The translations under genes were made by a program, and so were the position numbers. DNA of 64,000 nt from CAYZTD01 sp964638155 (GTDB lineage Archaea > Thermoplasmatota > E2 > DHVEG-1). Positions 52,720 to 63,091 of the stretch are shown one piece after another. The stretch's first letter is position 1. Every line of letters begins with the position of its first letter. Under the pieces are notes generated by a model. That model was given only the letters and a program-made list of their open reading frames with translations. It had not been told where the DNA came from and did no database searches. Location: the NCBI GenBank assembly GCA_964638155.1, contig CAZWYI010000001.1, forward strand, positions 1-64,000, written 5' to 3'.

Positions 52720-55700
52720 TTAATCTTCCTCTCTAGATAACATTATATTTTGTGTTAAACCGATTCCAATATCTCCTTCAGTAACACTTACTGATCCAGA
52801 CCATGAATAACCATATTCATTTCCAGTTAGATTACTAGCAGATGCGGTTATATTGTAATCACCAGGGTATACCTCTGCAGTATAAATTCCATTATTAGTA
52901 GTAGTAACAAGAGCTGGGCTTAAAAACATGCCATCATCTGAAGGATTAAACAAAACATTAACACCGCTTTGAGGCTCATCATTATATGTTACTTCACCTT
53001 CAATAGTTACAGTGTTTTTTACAAGATTTAAGAAATCCTTGGTTTCTGAGCCCTGACCTTTGATAAGAGTTAATGTTTCCACAGGTGAAGTATAAACTAC
53101 AGTATCTTGTTCTCCACCTTGTGTTACACTCTTTGAGATACTTATATTATATGAACCAGGTTTAAGTTCTACAGAATAAGTACCCAACTCATCTGTAGTA
53201 ATCGTTTTTTGTTCAGCTGTATTTAAATCAACAGATTCATTTTTGCTGAAATCAATGGTTACATTGTTTATCGGTTGTCCATTATATTTTGCCACTCCAG
53301 CTACTTCAACAGACACTAAATCAAGTGAAATATTTTGTTCAGTAGTTTCATTTTCCAATGGATAAATAGAAATCTCTTTTTCGTAATCAGGTAATTTTTT
53401 CACTTTAATTTTGTATTCATTTAAATCCTGATCGTTTACTTTACCAGCCATTAATGACTCAAACTTATAGAAACCTTCTTCATCAGAGATAGTCTCCTTT
53501 ATTTTTTCATTATTATGATAAAGTTCTAACTCAGCATCAGAAATTTCTTCACCAGAATCGTAGTTCTCATCTAAGTTTTCATCATAATAAACAACACCTT
53601 CGACATCAGCAGGTTTTGGTTTTGGAACATTATAAACAGTCTTTCCCTCGCGCAACTCTTTGTCTGCCAAATCAAGAATATAGTTATCTTTATCAGAAAA
53701 AACTATACGATAAATACCAGGATAAAGACCAGATTGATTATAAAAACCGTTTTCATCAGTAGTTATCTGATAAGTAGCACCGGTATCAAAACTATTATCC
53801 TGTTTTATATTAGTGATTTCAGCAATAGTTACATTAATATTCTTTAAAGGATCATCAACTGACTCATTAAACACACCATCATCATCTAAATCATCATATA
53901 CATATCCAGAAAGAACTGCTTCTTCAATAGAGATATTTAAAAACCTTTCATAATTTGAGCTTTGACGCATAGCATCTTCATCAGAAATAGGTGCAAAACT
54001 AGTACCCAACGCTCCATTAAAAGTAAGATTTCTTAAAACAATGTTAGACTGGCCAAGATTTCTTCTAATTTGAAGATAACTGCCCGCACCAGCAAGAACA
54101 CTAAAATTACCATTTAAATCTGTTGAATCCTGGTCATGATTAATTGGCAGCTCGAAGTCTTCATAGTAACTAAGATTCTTTAGTACAACAACATCTAGAT
54201 CACTTTTAGACTCATTGTCAAAAGAAATAGTTCCATCAACAATAGCCCCTTCATAATATTTTGCAATAACAACAGCAGCTCGACCACTATTCTGATACTG
54301 AAGCATAGGATCAGAAACATCAGAAATAAACTCAGGATAAAAATGCTTCATCTGAACACAAGGATATTGAACTCTTTGCCATTCCTTTTTTTGTCCAGTA
54401 TTTTGATCAATATCATAGGGACCAATATAAGTCTTATAAAACATGGTTTCGTAATATTCGTCCTTATAATTTTGATTGGTTTTTGATACTTGAACATATC
54501 TTTTTTCACTATCAGACATCTCTAAATATGTTTCCAAAGGTTCATCAGTATAAGTTTTTTCAATAGTTCCGCCTGCTCTATATTTCTGACCGTTAAACGT
54601 AACAGTTACAAACTCATCCTCAGGTGCACCTAGAAGAATGAGGCTTTTATCTGATAAAAATGCAAAAATATTGAAAATCTGTTTATCATATCCTTCAACA
54701 CCATAATAACGAATACTATACTTGCTAAAATCTTGAATATCATGATAAAGCCAAGTAATCTCATCATCAGTTAACGATGTTTCATTACTTTCAACTAGTA
54801 AATCTACAACATCGTGATAAAGAGCATTTTCAGCCCATTGAGCACCAACAAAAAGATTTGCTGTGTTAATATCCTCTTTGAAATATTTGTGATACTCTTC
54901 ATCTATAGGCTCCTGATAAGAAGGACATGTTTGAGGATCTTCAACCCAGCCAGCTAATTCATTTGTAGTGTTTGCGTCAAGATATTTATTAAAAATAGTT
55001 ATAACCTCGTCTGGCATTTCTCCATAATCTCTTCTAACCCCTTCAAGCAATCTAACTATCCAAATAGTTACTGCTTCACGTTCACCAGTAGCAGTATGAA
55101 AGTTAGATGCAGGCGGTATACCATCCTGGAAGTTATCAGCAACAGTAGGATGAGCGCCAGAGGCAACTTCATAAAATCCATAGTCCCACCAGGAGATAAA
55201 GGCAGGTTTATCAACATCTGCTAATTCGTTTCCTTCTGAATCATATTTATCCTGCTGACTCAGCCATTCAAATGCATCAATCCAATATCTTTCTTTACCG
55301 ACACCAAGACCAAAAGCACTAGCATGTTCTTCACCGAATACCTCAAACTTTAGATTAGTCCAATTTCCGTCTTCTTTTTGATAGGCTTTACTAGGGACTG
55401 CAGCATCAAGTGCTAAAAAAACATTTGGAAGGACCACAATAAATGCTATAAAAATAATTCCAAAAACATGAAGAAACTTAACTCCTCTTCTAATACCGTG
55501 TAATCCACCACCAGCTCTCTTAATATTTCTAATCATCTGGTTATAATCGATTTTTTCAATTAGAAACCAAACAATAGCTCCAGATAGAATAGCAATTAAA
55601 GGAACCATATCGTTAAGAAAACGACCAGCTACACCAGTCAGCCAAAGATTTATGATAAATAATGTTATCAAAAACAAATATTCCCTACGCATTTTATCTT

Positions 55701-56979
55701 TATAATAGTAGTAAAATAGCATCAAAAGACCAGCCCAACCAACCCAATAAAGAGCAGGGCCAAAACTCATAACAGTGTTACTAATTTGATAAGTATTTGC
55801 CTCTGCAATAGTTAAAGATACCTTTTTACCATAAATACCTGAGCCGAAAATTACATCAGCAAGTTTCCCAAGACGATTTAAAATATTTATTCTAATAGCC
55901 CCAATATTTATAGCATATAAAAAGCCAAGACCTCCGGCCGCAATAACAAAAATTGCTGGAAGAGAAAGAGTCCAAGGAATACGCTTCATTCCAAAAATAT
56001 AATAAACAAGTCCAAAAGCAGTGACTGCAACACATAAATAAAATGGTATATTAAAAGGAAAGCTACCGCTTTTTGCAAAAAGAACAGGTAAGGATACCAA
56101 GAAACCGGTAAATAAAATAATAGAAGTTGTTCTAAAAGACTTTAATTCAATTTTATTTAAGAATATGTCAAAAAGCATTTGAACAAATGCATACACTGCA
56201 ATAACTACATACAAAAACTGGGCAGAAACCCATGTCATAGTAAGACCCGCGAGAGGAATACCCCCTAAGATAGCGTAAAGTACAGATTTTTTTGAATTTT
56301 TTTCTTTAATACTTAAGATTAAAAACAAAAACGTTAAGAAAAACATTAACAAGTTAAACGAGTCATGATCAAAAAGAGAATAAGCAGATCCATGACCTGA
56401 ACCTATATGAATAGGAATAATTGCTATAAAAAAAGCAGCGATTAAACCTGCTTTTTTATTGAAAACATGTTTTCCAATAAAATAAACAGGAAATATTATT
56501 AGAGCACCAAATAACGCAGGTACAAACTGCATAGATCGCCCTATTGCATCAACTTCATCCATAACTGGATTAAGTAAACTACTAAAACCAAAAGAGCTCA
56601 TAATAAAAAGAGGTGCTCTGCCACCGCTTCTGCCCAAGGGATAATTTAGTAAAGGATCTGAGTCTGAATAAAATGGATATTCTCCTGTTTCATGTATTAC
56701 TTTAACTAAGCGCATATTATAATAAGGATCAGGGCCAGAAAGATAGTACTTTTCAAAACCTTCCCCATCAGAATTTATGGCAACATCACTAGTTACATTA
56801 AAAAAGGTGTTAAAAAATAGAACAATAAAAAAAATCGAAATAAGAGCAATAGCTACCCATCCCTTTTTTTTAAAACTAAATTTTTTTTCTTTTTGTTCAG
56901 GTTTCTTTTTTGTTATATGTTTGGGTTTTTCAATAGAAGGTTTAGTTTTTCTTTGTGCGCGTTTTCTCATTTTACTCAC
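52720..56979 (-). CDS. aglB: Oligosaccharyltransferase AglB (STT3) with long C-terminal Ig-like extension
   Basis: 1419 aa, far above the usual 850-1000. A basic cytoplasmic start is followed by about 13 membrane helices (about 40-530), with the acidic loop motif SGPDPYYNMRLV near residue 80 and SLFDHDSFN near 190. The catalytic WWDYG is at 597-601 in the soluble domain, followed by a beta-rich region. From about residue 1035 to the end come four SdrD-B/carboxypeptidase-regulatory-like modules (SGYVYDDLDDDGVF, EGVVYYDENLDENYD, AGVAKYNGQPINNV, EGEVTYNDEPQSGV). It transfers lipid-linked glycan to Asn of surface proteins. The window's secreted proteins are Asn-rich and likely substrates. Confidence 0.93.
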   Translation of the reverse strand: MSKMRKRAQRKTKPSIEKPKHITKKKPEQKEKKFSFKKKGWVAIALISIFFIVLFFNTFFNVTSDVAINSDGEGFEKYYLSGPDPYYNMRLVKVIHETGEYPFYSDSDPLLNYPLGRSGGRAPLFIMSSFGFSSLLNPVMDEVDAIGRSMQFVPALFGALIIFPVYFIGKHVFNKKAGLIAAFFIAIIPIHIGSGHGSAYSLFDHDSFNLLMFFLTFLFLILSIKEKNSKKSVLYAILGGIPLAGLTMTWVSAQFLYVVIAVYAFVQMLFDIFLNKIELKSFRTTSIILFTGFLVSLPVLFAKSGSFPFNIPFYLCVAVTAFGLVYYIFGMKRIPWTLSLPAIFVIAAGGLGFLYAINIGAIRINILNRLGKLADVIFGSGIYGKKVSLTIAEANTYQISNTVMSFGPALYWVGWAGLLMLFYYYYKDKMRREYLFLITLFIINLWLTGVAGRFLNDMVPLIAILSGAIVWFLIEKIDYNQMIRNIKRAGGGLHGIRRGVKFLHVFGIIFIAFIVVLPNVFLALDAAVPSKAYQKEDGNWTNLKFEVFGEEHASAFGLGVGKERYWIDAFEWLSQQDKYDSEGNELADVDKPAFISWWDYGFYEVASGAHPTVADNFQDGIPPASNFHTATGEREAVTIWIVRLLEGVRRDYGEMPDEVITIFNKYLDANTTNELAGWVEDPQTCPSYQEPIDEEYHKYFKEDINTANLFVGAQWAENALYHDVVDLLVESNETSLTDDEITWLYHDIQDFSKYSIRYYGVEGYDKQIFNIFAFLSDKSLILLGAPEDEFVTVTFNGQKYRAGGTIEKTYTDEPLETYLEMSDSEKRYVQVSKTNQNYKDEYYETMFYKTYIGPYDIDQNTGQKKEWQRVQYPCVQMKHFYPEFISDVSDPMLQYQNSGRAAVVIAKYYEGAIVDGTISFDNESKSDLDVVVLKNLSYYEDFELPINHDQDSTDLNGNFSVLAGAGSYLQIRRNLGQSNIVLRNLTFNGALGTSFAPISDEDAMRQSSNYERFLNISIEEAVLSGYVYDDLDDDGVFNESVDDPLKNINVTIAEITNIKQDNSFDTGATYQITTDENGFYNQSGLYPGIYRIVFSDKDNYILDLADKELREGKTVYNVPKPKPADVEGVVYYDENLDENYDSGEEISDAELELYHNNEKIKETISDEEGFYKFESLMAGKVNDQDLNEYKIKVKKLPDYEKEISIYPLENETTEQNISLDLVSVEVAGVAKYNGQPINNVTIDFSKNESVDLNTAEQKTITTDELGTYSVELKPGSYNISISKSVTQGGEQDTVVYTSPVETLTLIKGQGSETKDFLNLVKNTVTIEGEVTYNDEPQSGVNVLFNPSDDGMFLSPALVTTTNNGIYTAEVYPGDYNITASASNLTGNEYGYSWSGSVSVTEGDIGIGLTQNIMLSREED

Positions 56980-57044
56980 CTTTTAAATGAACACAACCGG
57001 TAAAACTATAGTCTTATATATATCTTATCAAAGGTTCTCAAAAT

Positions 57045-57896
57045 TTAAACTATAAATTCTGCAATAGTTGACGCGGTTTTTACTTTACTATAATCATTTT
57101 CAATTGTGTCTGTAGAAATTATTTCATCACAACCTGCAGAATTTAGTTTTTTTAATGCATCACCAGCAAAGAGACCATGTGTACATGATACAAATATTTT
57201 TTTTGCCCCTTGTTTTTTTAGTTCTTTTATAGATTTTGCCATAGTCCCACCAGTTGATATTATATCATCTATTACTCCTACATTCTTATTTTTAGCATCA
57301 AGACTTTTTGGTTTTATTTCAACTGTTTCTCCATCAATTCTTGTTTTCTCCATATAATCAAAATCACAATTGATTATGTCTGCTGCTTTTTTTGCTCTCT
57401 CAAGTGCCCCTTTATCTGGAGCTAAAATCAAATCTAGTTTTTTTTGTTTAAAATATTTTGCTATATCTGAAACAGCACTACAACTGTAAGCTTCAGTAGT
57501 AAAAAAATCAAGTATATATTCTTTATGTGGATCAACTGTAATTATCCTATCAGAATTAAGGCTTATAAGTTCAGCTAAGGCCTTTGCACTTATTGCTTCA
57601 CCTTTTTTAAACATTGTATCTTGCCTTGCATATCCATAATACGGTATAACAGTTGTAATTGTATTTGCACCTGCTTCTACTACTGCATTTTGGATTAAAA
57701 AAAGCTCAATTATATTTGGATCAGGATATGTTGTCTGAACAATTACTACTTCTTCATCTTCTAAATCATCTAATATTCTTACATATAGCTCTTTATCTGG
57801 AAAACGTTTAGTAATTGTTTTTGCAATAGGTTCGTTAAGAATTTTTGACAAGTCTTTTGCAATTGATTCAGAGGCAGTACCAGATATTATATACAT
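57045..57896 (-). CDS. prs: Ribose-phosphate pyrophosphokinase
   Basis: 283 aa from the ATG at 57896; an ATG at 57914 would add six residues before MYIISG. It makes PRPP for purines, pyrimidines, His and Trp. VIPYYGYARQDTMFKKGEA, ITVDPHKEYI (archaeal variant of the ATP loop), APDKGALERAK and the PRPP site GVIDDIISTGGTM are present. Short archaeal class, without the bacterial regulatory flag loop. Confidence 0.93.
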   Translation of the reverse strand: MYIISGTASESIAKDLSKILNEPIAKTITKRFPDKELYVRILDDLEDEEVVIVQTTYPDPNIIELFLIQNAVVEAGANTITTVIPYYGYARQDTMFKKGEAISAKALAELISLNSDRIITVDPHKEYILDFFTTEAYSCSAVSDIAKYFKQKKLDLILAPDKGALERAKKAADIINCDFDYMEKTRIDGETVEIKPKSLDAKNKNVGVIDDIISTGGTMAKSIKELKKQGAKKIFVSCTHGLFAGDALKKLNSAGCDEIISTDTIENDYSKVKTASTIAEFIV

Positions 57897-58013
57897 AGTA
57901 ATCCTTTTTTCCAAATGAGAAACATGTTTTTAGTGATTTCGTAAAAATTTGTGAGAAAGTTTTTATAATGACAATATGTTTAATTCCAAAAAGAAATTAT
58001 GATGAGGATGTAA

Positions 58014-60209
58014 ATGAAAAATGTAAAAGTTCTGATAAATATTTTCATATCATTAGTATTTCTTACAAACATAATCGTATCATTAAATACTGTATCTGCA
58101 GAGGATACTAAAGATATAGTAAATGCAGATATTACAGTTAATATTGATGATGGTGCTAATTTTAATATCACAGCTGAAATAAGCATTTCAAAATTTACTC
58201 TAAAGGCAAGTGACATAACTTATACAGGGGAACAAATTAAAAACATTGTAAGTGGAACAGAAACAATGGGGGCAGTAAAATACGCTTTAAGATCTGAAAT
58301 ACTTAATCAGATAAAAGAAACCTTTAAAAATGCAGAAACAACACCAAAAGAAGAATTACCTTCATATGAAAATGGTTTATTTTATGATAATTTTCAAGTA
58401 GAATTAACATCCAATTTTTTTGGTATTAATAACACTATAGATTCTAATGAAATGATAAACGGAATTCTAGATATGGGTGGTTGGGTTAACTACACCTTTA
58501 ATTTTCAGGCAAACAATGGTTGGAATAATACTTATACTTTAATAGTTGGAGGGAAACTTTCTAAAAAAGAAGTAGTAGGTGGTAAAAGATTAGATGAAAA
58601 TAAATTCAGTTGGACTATAAATAACTGGAACGGAGAATATCCAACAAAAGAGGGTTTTATCAAACTAAAAAAGACAAAACCAACTGTTGATGCAAACAAA
58701 GAAGACATACTTATTGAATTCAATCTTGATACTAGACAAACCCAAGACAAATTAAAAGCAGACATAAAAGCAAGAATAATTGATATTAGAGAATATGATT
58801 TTTTACCTGGGTTTATATCTAATTTAACACATGTATCTTCAGATGGTATAAGGTTATTTGTAAAAAACAAAATGATTAGCTGGAATGAAACAATCTATGA
58901 AAAAACATTAAAGCCCATTCAAGATAATATAAAAGAAACAATTGAAACATCAGTTTTTAATCAGACGTTAAATCTTGAATTTAAATGGGATTCTGATACT
59001 TCAACAAAAAACGAAAGTTTATTTGATATAAAAAAAATGGATACAAATCCCCCAGTAACCTCTTCTCTAGTTGATAATGATATACAAATAAGATTATTTG
59101 ACATATCATCAAGAGCTGCGTATGGTCTTTTAAACACAGGAGGAATTGCAAATACATCAGAAGAAGACATAAATTTTGGAAAAGACCTTGGAAATATTGG
59201 ATATCCATATACAATCACAATTATTTTCCCAGAAAAGATCTTTTTAGACGAAAAACAACAAAACAGATTCACATGGAATGATACAATAAAGTTTGAAGGA
59301 ATAATGAAATCTTCTAAAAATCCAGACTACAAAAAAGAAGAAAAACACACTACAATAGAAATAGATTTCAAAGGTAGTGATTTAAATATTCTAGGGTTTT
59401 TTACAAGTAATCCTAAATTAGACTTTAATTTAGATGTAGACCAAAAACAAAGAATAAACGTTACAAGGAAACCAGAGAAATTTATTATTCCAGAAGAAAT
59501 AAAGATAGATTATATTAACTCTGACTCGATAAGATTATGTGTACAAGAAGGCGTTTTTACAGAAGAGCAAATAAATAATTTCTTAGAAAATAAGAAAAGC
59601 TTATTTAACCAAAAAGTAAACGAAATAATATCAAATCTAGAAGTAAAAGGAAAAACAAATAGAGAAACATTTGATGAAAGTATAAATCAAGACATAAATA
59701 TATCAGATATGAATAAAGAACCCCCTATAGAAACAGATGTATATGCCAATACAATTTATCCAGTTAAATATAACTTTTCTTTTATACCTCCTTCTTTTAA
59801 TATACCCAGTCAAAAATTTACTTTTAATGGAATAAAAAATCAATCTGTTACATATAAAATATTATTTCCAAATGGAATAGATATAGATATAACAGATACT
59901 CAAAATAAAGCCAAAATAAAACAAACAAAAGACAATCGATACTATATAGAAATATCATTTAGTGAAAATGAATACAACTTAACATCCATTGTTTCATGTA
60001 AACTAATTCCTTCCCCACTATATATTATAGGTTTATTTACGCCCTGCATTATAAGCTTCTTTATCACTATAGTTCTAATAATAGTAATACTTTTGATAAG
60101 AAGGAACAGAAGATACAAAAAAGCAACTCCTGCATATAGAGAACCAGAAGAAAACCAAGGATATGAGAATGAAGAATACTATATGCCCCCTCCACCTGGA
60201 TCAAAATAA
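58014..60209 (+). CDS. Unknown surface protein with signal peptide and C-terminal membrane anchor
   Basis: 731 aa. Signal peptide (about 1-28) with a gaggatg ribosome binding site upstream. The long extracellular part (about 30-665) is rich in Asn, Lys and beta-strand pattern and carries many N-x-S/T sequons, so it is a probable AglB substrate. A membrane helix (about 670-700, IIGLFTPCIISFFITIVLII) is followed by a short tail with NRRYK and a Pro-rich end (PPPPGSK). No known domain is recognised. It stands alone between prs and the geranylgeranyl reductase gene. Confidence 0.75.
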   Translation: MKNVKVLINIFISLVFLTNIIVSLNTVSAEDTKDIVNADITVNIDDGANFNITAEISISKFTLKASDITYTGEQIKNIVSGTETMGAVKYALRSEILNQIKETFKNAETTPKEELPSYENGLFYDNFQVELTSNFFGINNTIDSNEMINGILDMGGWVNYTFNFQANNGWNNTYTLIVGGKLSKKEVVGGKRLDENKFSWTINNWNGEYPTKEGFIKLKKTKPTVDANKEDILIEFNLDTRQTQDKLKADIKARIIDIREYDFLPGFISNLTHVSSDGIRLFVKNKMISWNETIYEKTLKPIQDNIKETIETSVFNQTLNLEFKWDSDTSTKNESLFDIKKMDTNPPVTSSLVDNDIQIRLFDISSRAAYGLLNTGGIANTSEEDINFGKDLGNIGYPYTITIIFPEKIFLDEKQQNRFTWNDTIKFEGIMKSSKNPDYKKEEKHTTIEIDFKGSDLNILGFFTSNPKLDFNLDVDQKQRINVTRKPEKFIIPEEIKIDYINSDSIRLCVQEGVFTEEQINNFLENKKSLFNQKVNEIISNLEVKGKTNRETFDESINQDINISDMNKEPPIETDVYANTIYPVKYNFSFIPPSFNIPSQKFTFNGIKNQSVTYKILFPNGIDIDITDTQNKAKIKQTKDNRYYIEISFSENEYNLTSIVSCKLIPSPLYIIGLFTPCIISFFITIVLIIVILLIRRNRRYKKATPAYREPEENQGYENEEYYMPPPPGSK

Positions 60210-60226
60210 AAAATATATTTCTTAAC

Positions 60227-61414
60227 TTATTCTCTTAAGATATCTGGTAAAAACTTAATTAGAGAGGGTTTATTTTTCAATAAAGGTTTAACAAGTTTAG
60301 AAGGGAAATCTATATCCCCATGTTCATCTATAATCTTAATTATTTTAGAATTGCCAAATTCCTCTATGTATTTATCCATTTTTTTATCAGATAAATTACA
60401 AAATAAGGATCTGAACTTCATACCTCTGCTCAGTTCTTTACCGATCTTTTTAGTCCAATCTTTATGATATGTCTTAATTTGTTTTTCAGAAAAAACTCCT
60501 TTTTTAAGACAATCACTAGAAGTGGAAACACAATACTTAGCACAAAGAAGGCCTGTGAATATTCCCCCGCCAGAGGTTGGTTTTATCTGTGCTGCAGCAT
60601 CACCTACAACCATAACATTTGAATTATATGTTTTTTTTAAAAAACCAAGAGGTATTATTCCACTAATATATTTTTTAATTTCTGCATCCTTTAAAAAATC
60701 CTGTGTAAATTTATTTTTTAAAAATTTATCAAAATAGAATTTTGGCGATTTCTCTATATTTTGACTTGTACAAAGCCCTATTCTAGCAGTAGTTGCCTTT
60801 TTGTTTGTAGGAATAATCCAAGCAAAAAAACCAGGGGCTAGATTATTTCCAACAAAGATTTCAACAAAATTTGGATCGCAATTTACATTTTTAATTTCTG
60901 CACCAATACCTCTTATATATTCCTTTGGTTTATAATCAATAAATCGATCTCGTATTTTTGAAAACGGCCCATCTGCTCCAACCAAAAGAGAAGTTTTGGC
61001 CTCAAGACCTGTTGATGTTTTAATTTCAATCTTGTTTTTGTTTTTAGATGCAGATAAAACATTGTTATTCATAAAAATTTCTGCGCCTTTTTTATTTGCA
61101 TCTTTTAATATACATCGATCAAAAATCTGCCGATCTATTACAAGAGCATGGGTTTTATTTCCACCAATTTTTAGAATATTGTTTGAAGGAGAATGTATGT
61201 TTGCACCTCTAATATTATTTTGAATTGAATCCTTACATGAACTATCAACAAAATCAAAAACACGTTCTGTAACAAGACCTGCGCAACTTATGGGTGTTCC
61301 TATCTCCTTATTTTTTTCAAAAACTGCTACATTATATTTTTCTTTTGCAAGGTTTCCTGCAATATACCCGCCAATGGGTCCTCCTCCAACAACAATTGTA
61401 TCGTATTCGTTCAT
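60227..61414 (-). CDS. Geranylgeranyl reductase family flavoprotein
   Basis: 395 aa. FAD-binding start VVGGGPIGGYIAGNLA, then VFEKNKEIGTPISCAGLVTERV, which has the P-x-x-C-x-G motif of geranylgeranyl reductases. VGADGPFSKIRD and VVGDAAAQIKPTSGGGIFTGL complete the FAD site. It saturates double bonds of archaeal lipid chains or other isoprenoids. A second family member starts at 63839, so this one may act on another substrate, such as a quinone or dolichol precursor. Confidence 0.87.
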   Translation of the reverse strand: MNEYDTIVVGGGPIGGYIAGNLAKEKYNVAVFEKNKEIGTPISCAGLVTERVFDFVDSSCKDSIQNNIRGANIHSPSNNILKIGGNKTHALVIDRQIFDRCILKDANKKGAEIFMNNNVLSASKNKNKIEIKTSTGLEAKTSLLVGADGPFSKIRDRFIDYKPKEYIRGIGAEIKNVNCDPNFVEIFVGNNLAPGFFAWIIPTNKKATTARIGLCTSQNIEKSPKFYFDKFLKNKFTQDFLKDAEIKKYISGIIPLGFLKKTYNSNVMVVGDAAAQIKPTSGGGIFTGLLCAKYCVSTSSDCLKKGVFSEKQIKTYHKDWTKKIGKELSRGMKFRSLFCNLSDKKMDKYIEEFGNSKIIKIIDEHGDIDFPSKLVKPLLKNKPSLIKFLPDILRE

Positions 61415-61487
61415 ATTTTATTTCAGAGGTTATGTAATCCCAAAGATTTATAAAATAATTGCGAATTCACAGCCAGAGGTACAGTTG

Positions 61488-61838
61488 ATGGATGCAAGTT
61501 TTATATCGTTATATATCGGAGCTATATTCTGGATTTTTTCAAACAAAAATGAAAAAACTGAAAAAGAAGAAAAAATCGAGCATGAAAATAACTTATTATG
61601 CAGATTTGTTTTAGATGGAATAGGACGCACTATAGGAGAAAGTGTCGCAGTTGATGAAGATCTTTTAATAATAAAAAAAGGAAAAAAATATCTTGGTGTA
61701 CCTATGAAACATATTGAGGAAGAGGGAAAAACATTACTTGTAAAAGGACTTGTAAACGATGTAAAAGCACAAAAAATGGGTGAAAAATGGCGAGAGGAAA
61801 GCTTTAAAGAAATATCTCATGATTTTGATGAGGAATAA
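61488..61838 (+). CDS. Small membrane-anchored beta-barrel (PRC-like) protein
   Basis: 116 aa from the ATG at 61488, chosen because gaggt lies 7 nt upstream. An N-terminal helix (SFISLYIGAIFWIF) is followed by a charged linker and a small beta-barrel: CRFVLDGIGRTIGESVAVDEDLLII in two parts and GVPMKHIEEEGKTLLVKG. It resembles PRC-barrel or DUF5749 proteins of archaea. It precedes pth2 by 1 nt (TAAAATG), so the two are co-transcribed. Confidence 0.65.
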   Translation: MDASFISLYIGAIFWIFSNKNEKTEKEEKIEHENNLLCRFVLDGIGRTIGESVAVDEDLLIIKKGKKYLGVPMKHIEEEGKTLLVKGLVNDVKAQKMGEKWREESFKEISHDFDEE

Positions 61839-61839
61839 A

Positions 61840-62202
61840 ATGACAAATTTTGATTATAAAATGGTAATTGTTACAAGAAACGATTTAAAGCTTTCACCTG
61901 GAAAACTAGCTGCACAGGTTGCACATGCCGCAGTAAATTGTGCAATTTCAACTAAAAAGAATAATTCTCAGTGGTTTAATAAATGGCAAAATGAAGGGGG
62001 GAAAAAAGTAGTTACAAAGGTAGAATCTGCCGATGATTTTTTTATTTTAAAAGAAAAAGCAGAGGGTTTTAAGATGTCTACATCTCTAATTGAAGATGCA
62101 GGGCACACTGAAATACCTGCAGGAACAAAAACTGTTCTTGGAATCGGTCCAGCGCCAAGTAATATCATAGATCAAGTAACCGGCAATTTAAAAATTTTAT
62201 AA
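61840..62202 (+). CDS. pth2: Peptidyl-tRNA hydrolase, Pth2 type
   Basis: 120 aa. YKMVIVTRNDLKLSPGKLAAQVAHAAV carries the catalytic region of Pth2, followed by KKVVTKVESADDFFILKEKA and IEDAGHTEIPAGTKTVLGIGPAP, all family landmarks. It releases tRNA from stalled peptidyl-tRNA. The ATG at 61840 fits the family start exactly. Confidence 0.96.
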   Translation: MTNFDYKMVIVTRNDLKLSPGKLAAQVAHAAVNCAISTKKNNSQWFNKWQNEGGKKVVTKVESADDFFILKEKAEGFKMSTSLIEDAGHTEIPAGTKTVLGIGPAPSNIIDQVTGNLKIL

Positions 62203-62236
62203 AAAAAAGAAAAAAAGGATATTTTCCAAAGAAAAA

Positions 62237-63004
62237 TTATTTCCTTTTATTTATTAGGATTAGTGCAATAGCTAACGCTGCTATTAGAGTTAATATTTCA
62301 AATCCAGGGGTCCCACTGCCAGACTCGCCGCCTGAATCCCCTGTATTTTCAGTGTTTTCAGAATCTGTATTTGTTTCTCCATCTCCTGTTTCATCCGAAG
62401 TATCTTCTCCATCTGGTGTGTCGTCTGAATCATTGGAGTTTGTTCCTTCATCATCTCCTGAGTCTTCAGTTGACTCTTCTTCATAGTATGGCGCATAGGT
62501 GTTAGGAGCATAATCCCAATATGCTTCAGTTCCATCAACAGTTTCCATAGCATAACCATGAACATCAAAAGAGTCATCACCATGATTAATTTCAATTGTT
62601 GCAGTAAAAGTATTTCCTGAAACAGGATTTGTTAAAGACCCGCCTTCACCTAAATATCCATTTTCTCCGGCCCATCCTCCAGTACCACTGGCATAATATA
62701 TCATATATTTTCCAGATGAGCTCTCTAGATAAATATAATACACGTGATTAGCATCAGATTGTATCTCGCCTTTAACAACTAAAGTTGCAGTTAACTGAGA
62801 ACCAGAGAGATCATAGCTAATGCTTGTTATATCAACATTGTCTCTTGAACTAGCTTGATTCCATGAATACCCCGATGCAGTTAGTTTTTGTTTCCAAACA
62901 TCCCCTTGACCGTCACTTACGTTTACTGCAGAAACATTACTGCAAAAGAAAATTAATGCAATAAATACTGCAAAAAATAAAAAAGTTTTTTTTCCAAATT
63001 TCAT
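62237..63004 (-). CDS. Secreted PGF-CTERM surface protein
   Basis: 255 aa. Signal peptide (about 1-26, ending SNVSAV). A beta-rich domain (about 27-165: DITSISYDLSGSQLTATLVVKG and similar) is followed by an acidic Asp/Glu/Thr/Ser/Asn linker (about 170-225). The end reads TPGFEILTLIAALAIALILINKRK in pieces: a P-G-F motif, a hydrophobic helix and a basic tail, the PGF-CTERM signal for archaeosortase A with lipid attachment. The protein is probably glycosylated and anchored to the cell surface. The globular domain resembles carbohydrate-binding beta sandwiches, weakly. Confidence 0.8.
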   Translation of the reverse strand: MKFGKKTFLFFAVFIALIFFCSNVSAVNVSDGQGDVWKQKLTASGYSWNQASSRDNVDITSISYDLSGSQLTATLVVKGEIQSDANHVYYIYLESSSGKYMIYYASGTGGWAGENGYLGEGGSLTNPVSGNTFTATIEINHGDDSFDVHGYAMETVDGTEAYWDYAPNTYAPYYEEESTEDSGDDEGTNSNDSDDTPDGEDTSDETGDGETNTDSENTENTGDSGGESGSGTPGFEILTLIAALAIALILINKRK

Positions 63005-63091
63005 ATCTTATCCTCGAATCTCCGAAAATATGTATTTTTTATATAAACTTGTTGAAAAAATTTCTAAACTAGTTTTTCTTTATGAGTCTAA

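Noticed and set aside
58532..59272. Two long minus-strand frames (about 100 codons each)
   Set aside because: Antisense to the large surface protein at 58014-60209, whose signal peptide, anchor and sequons are consistent along the whole frame.
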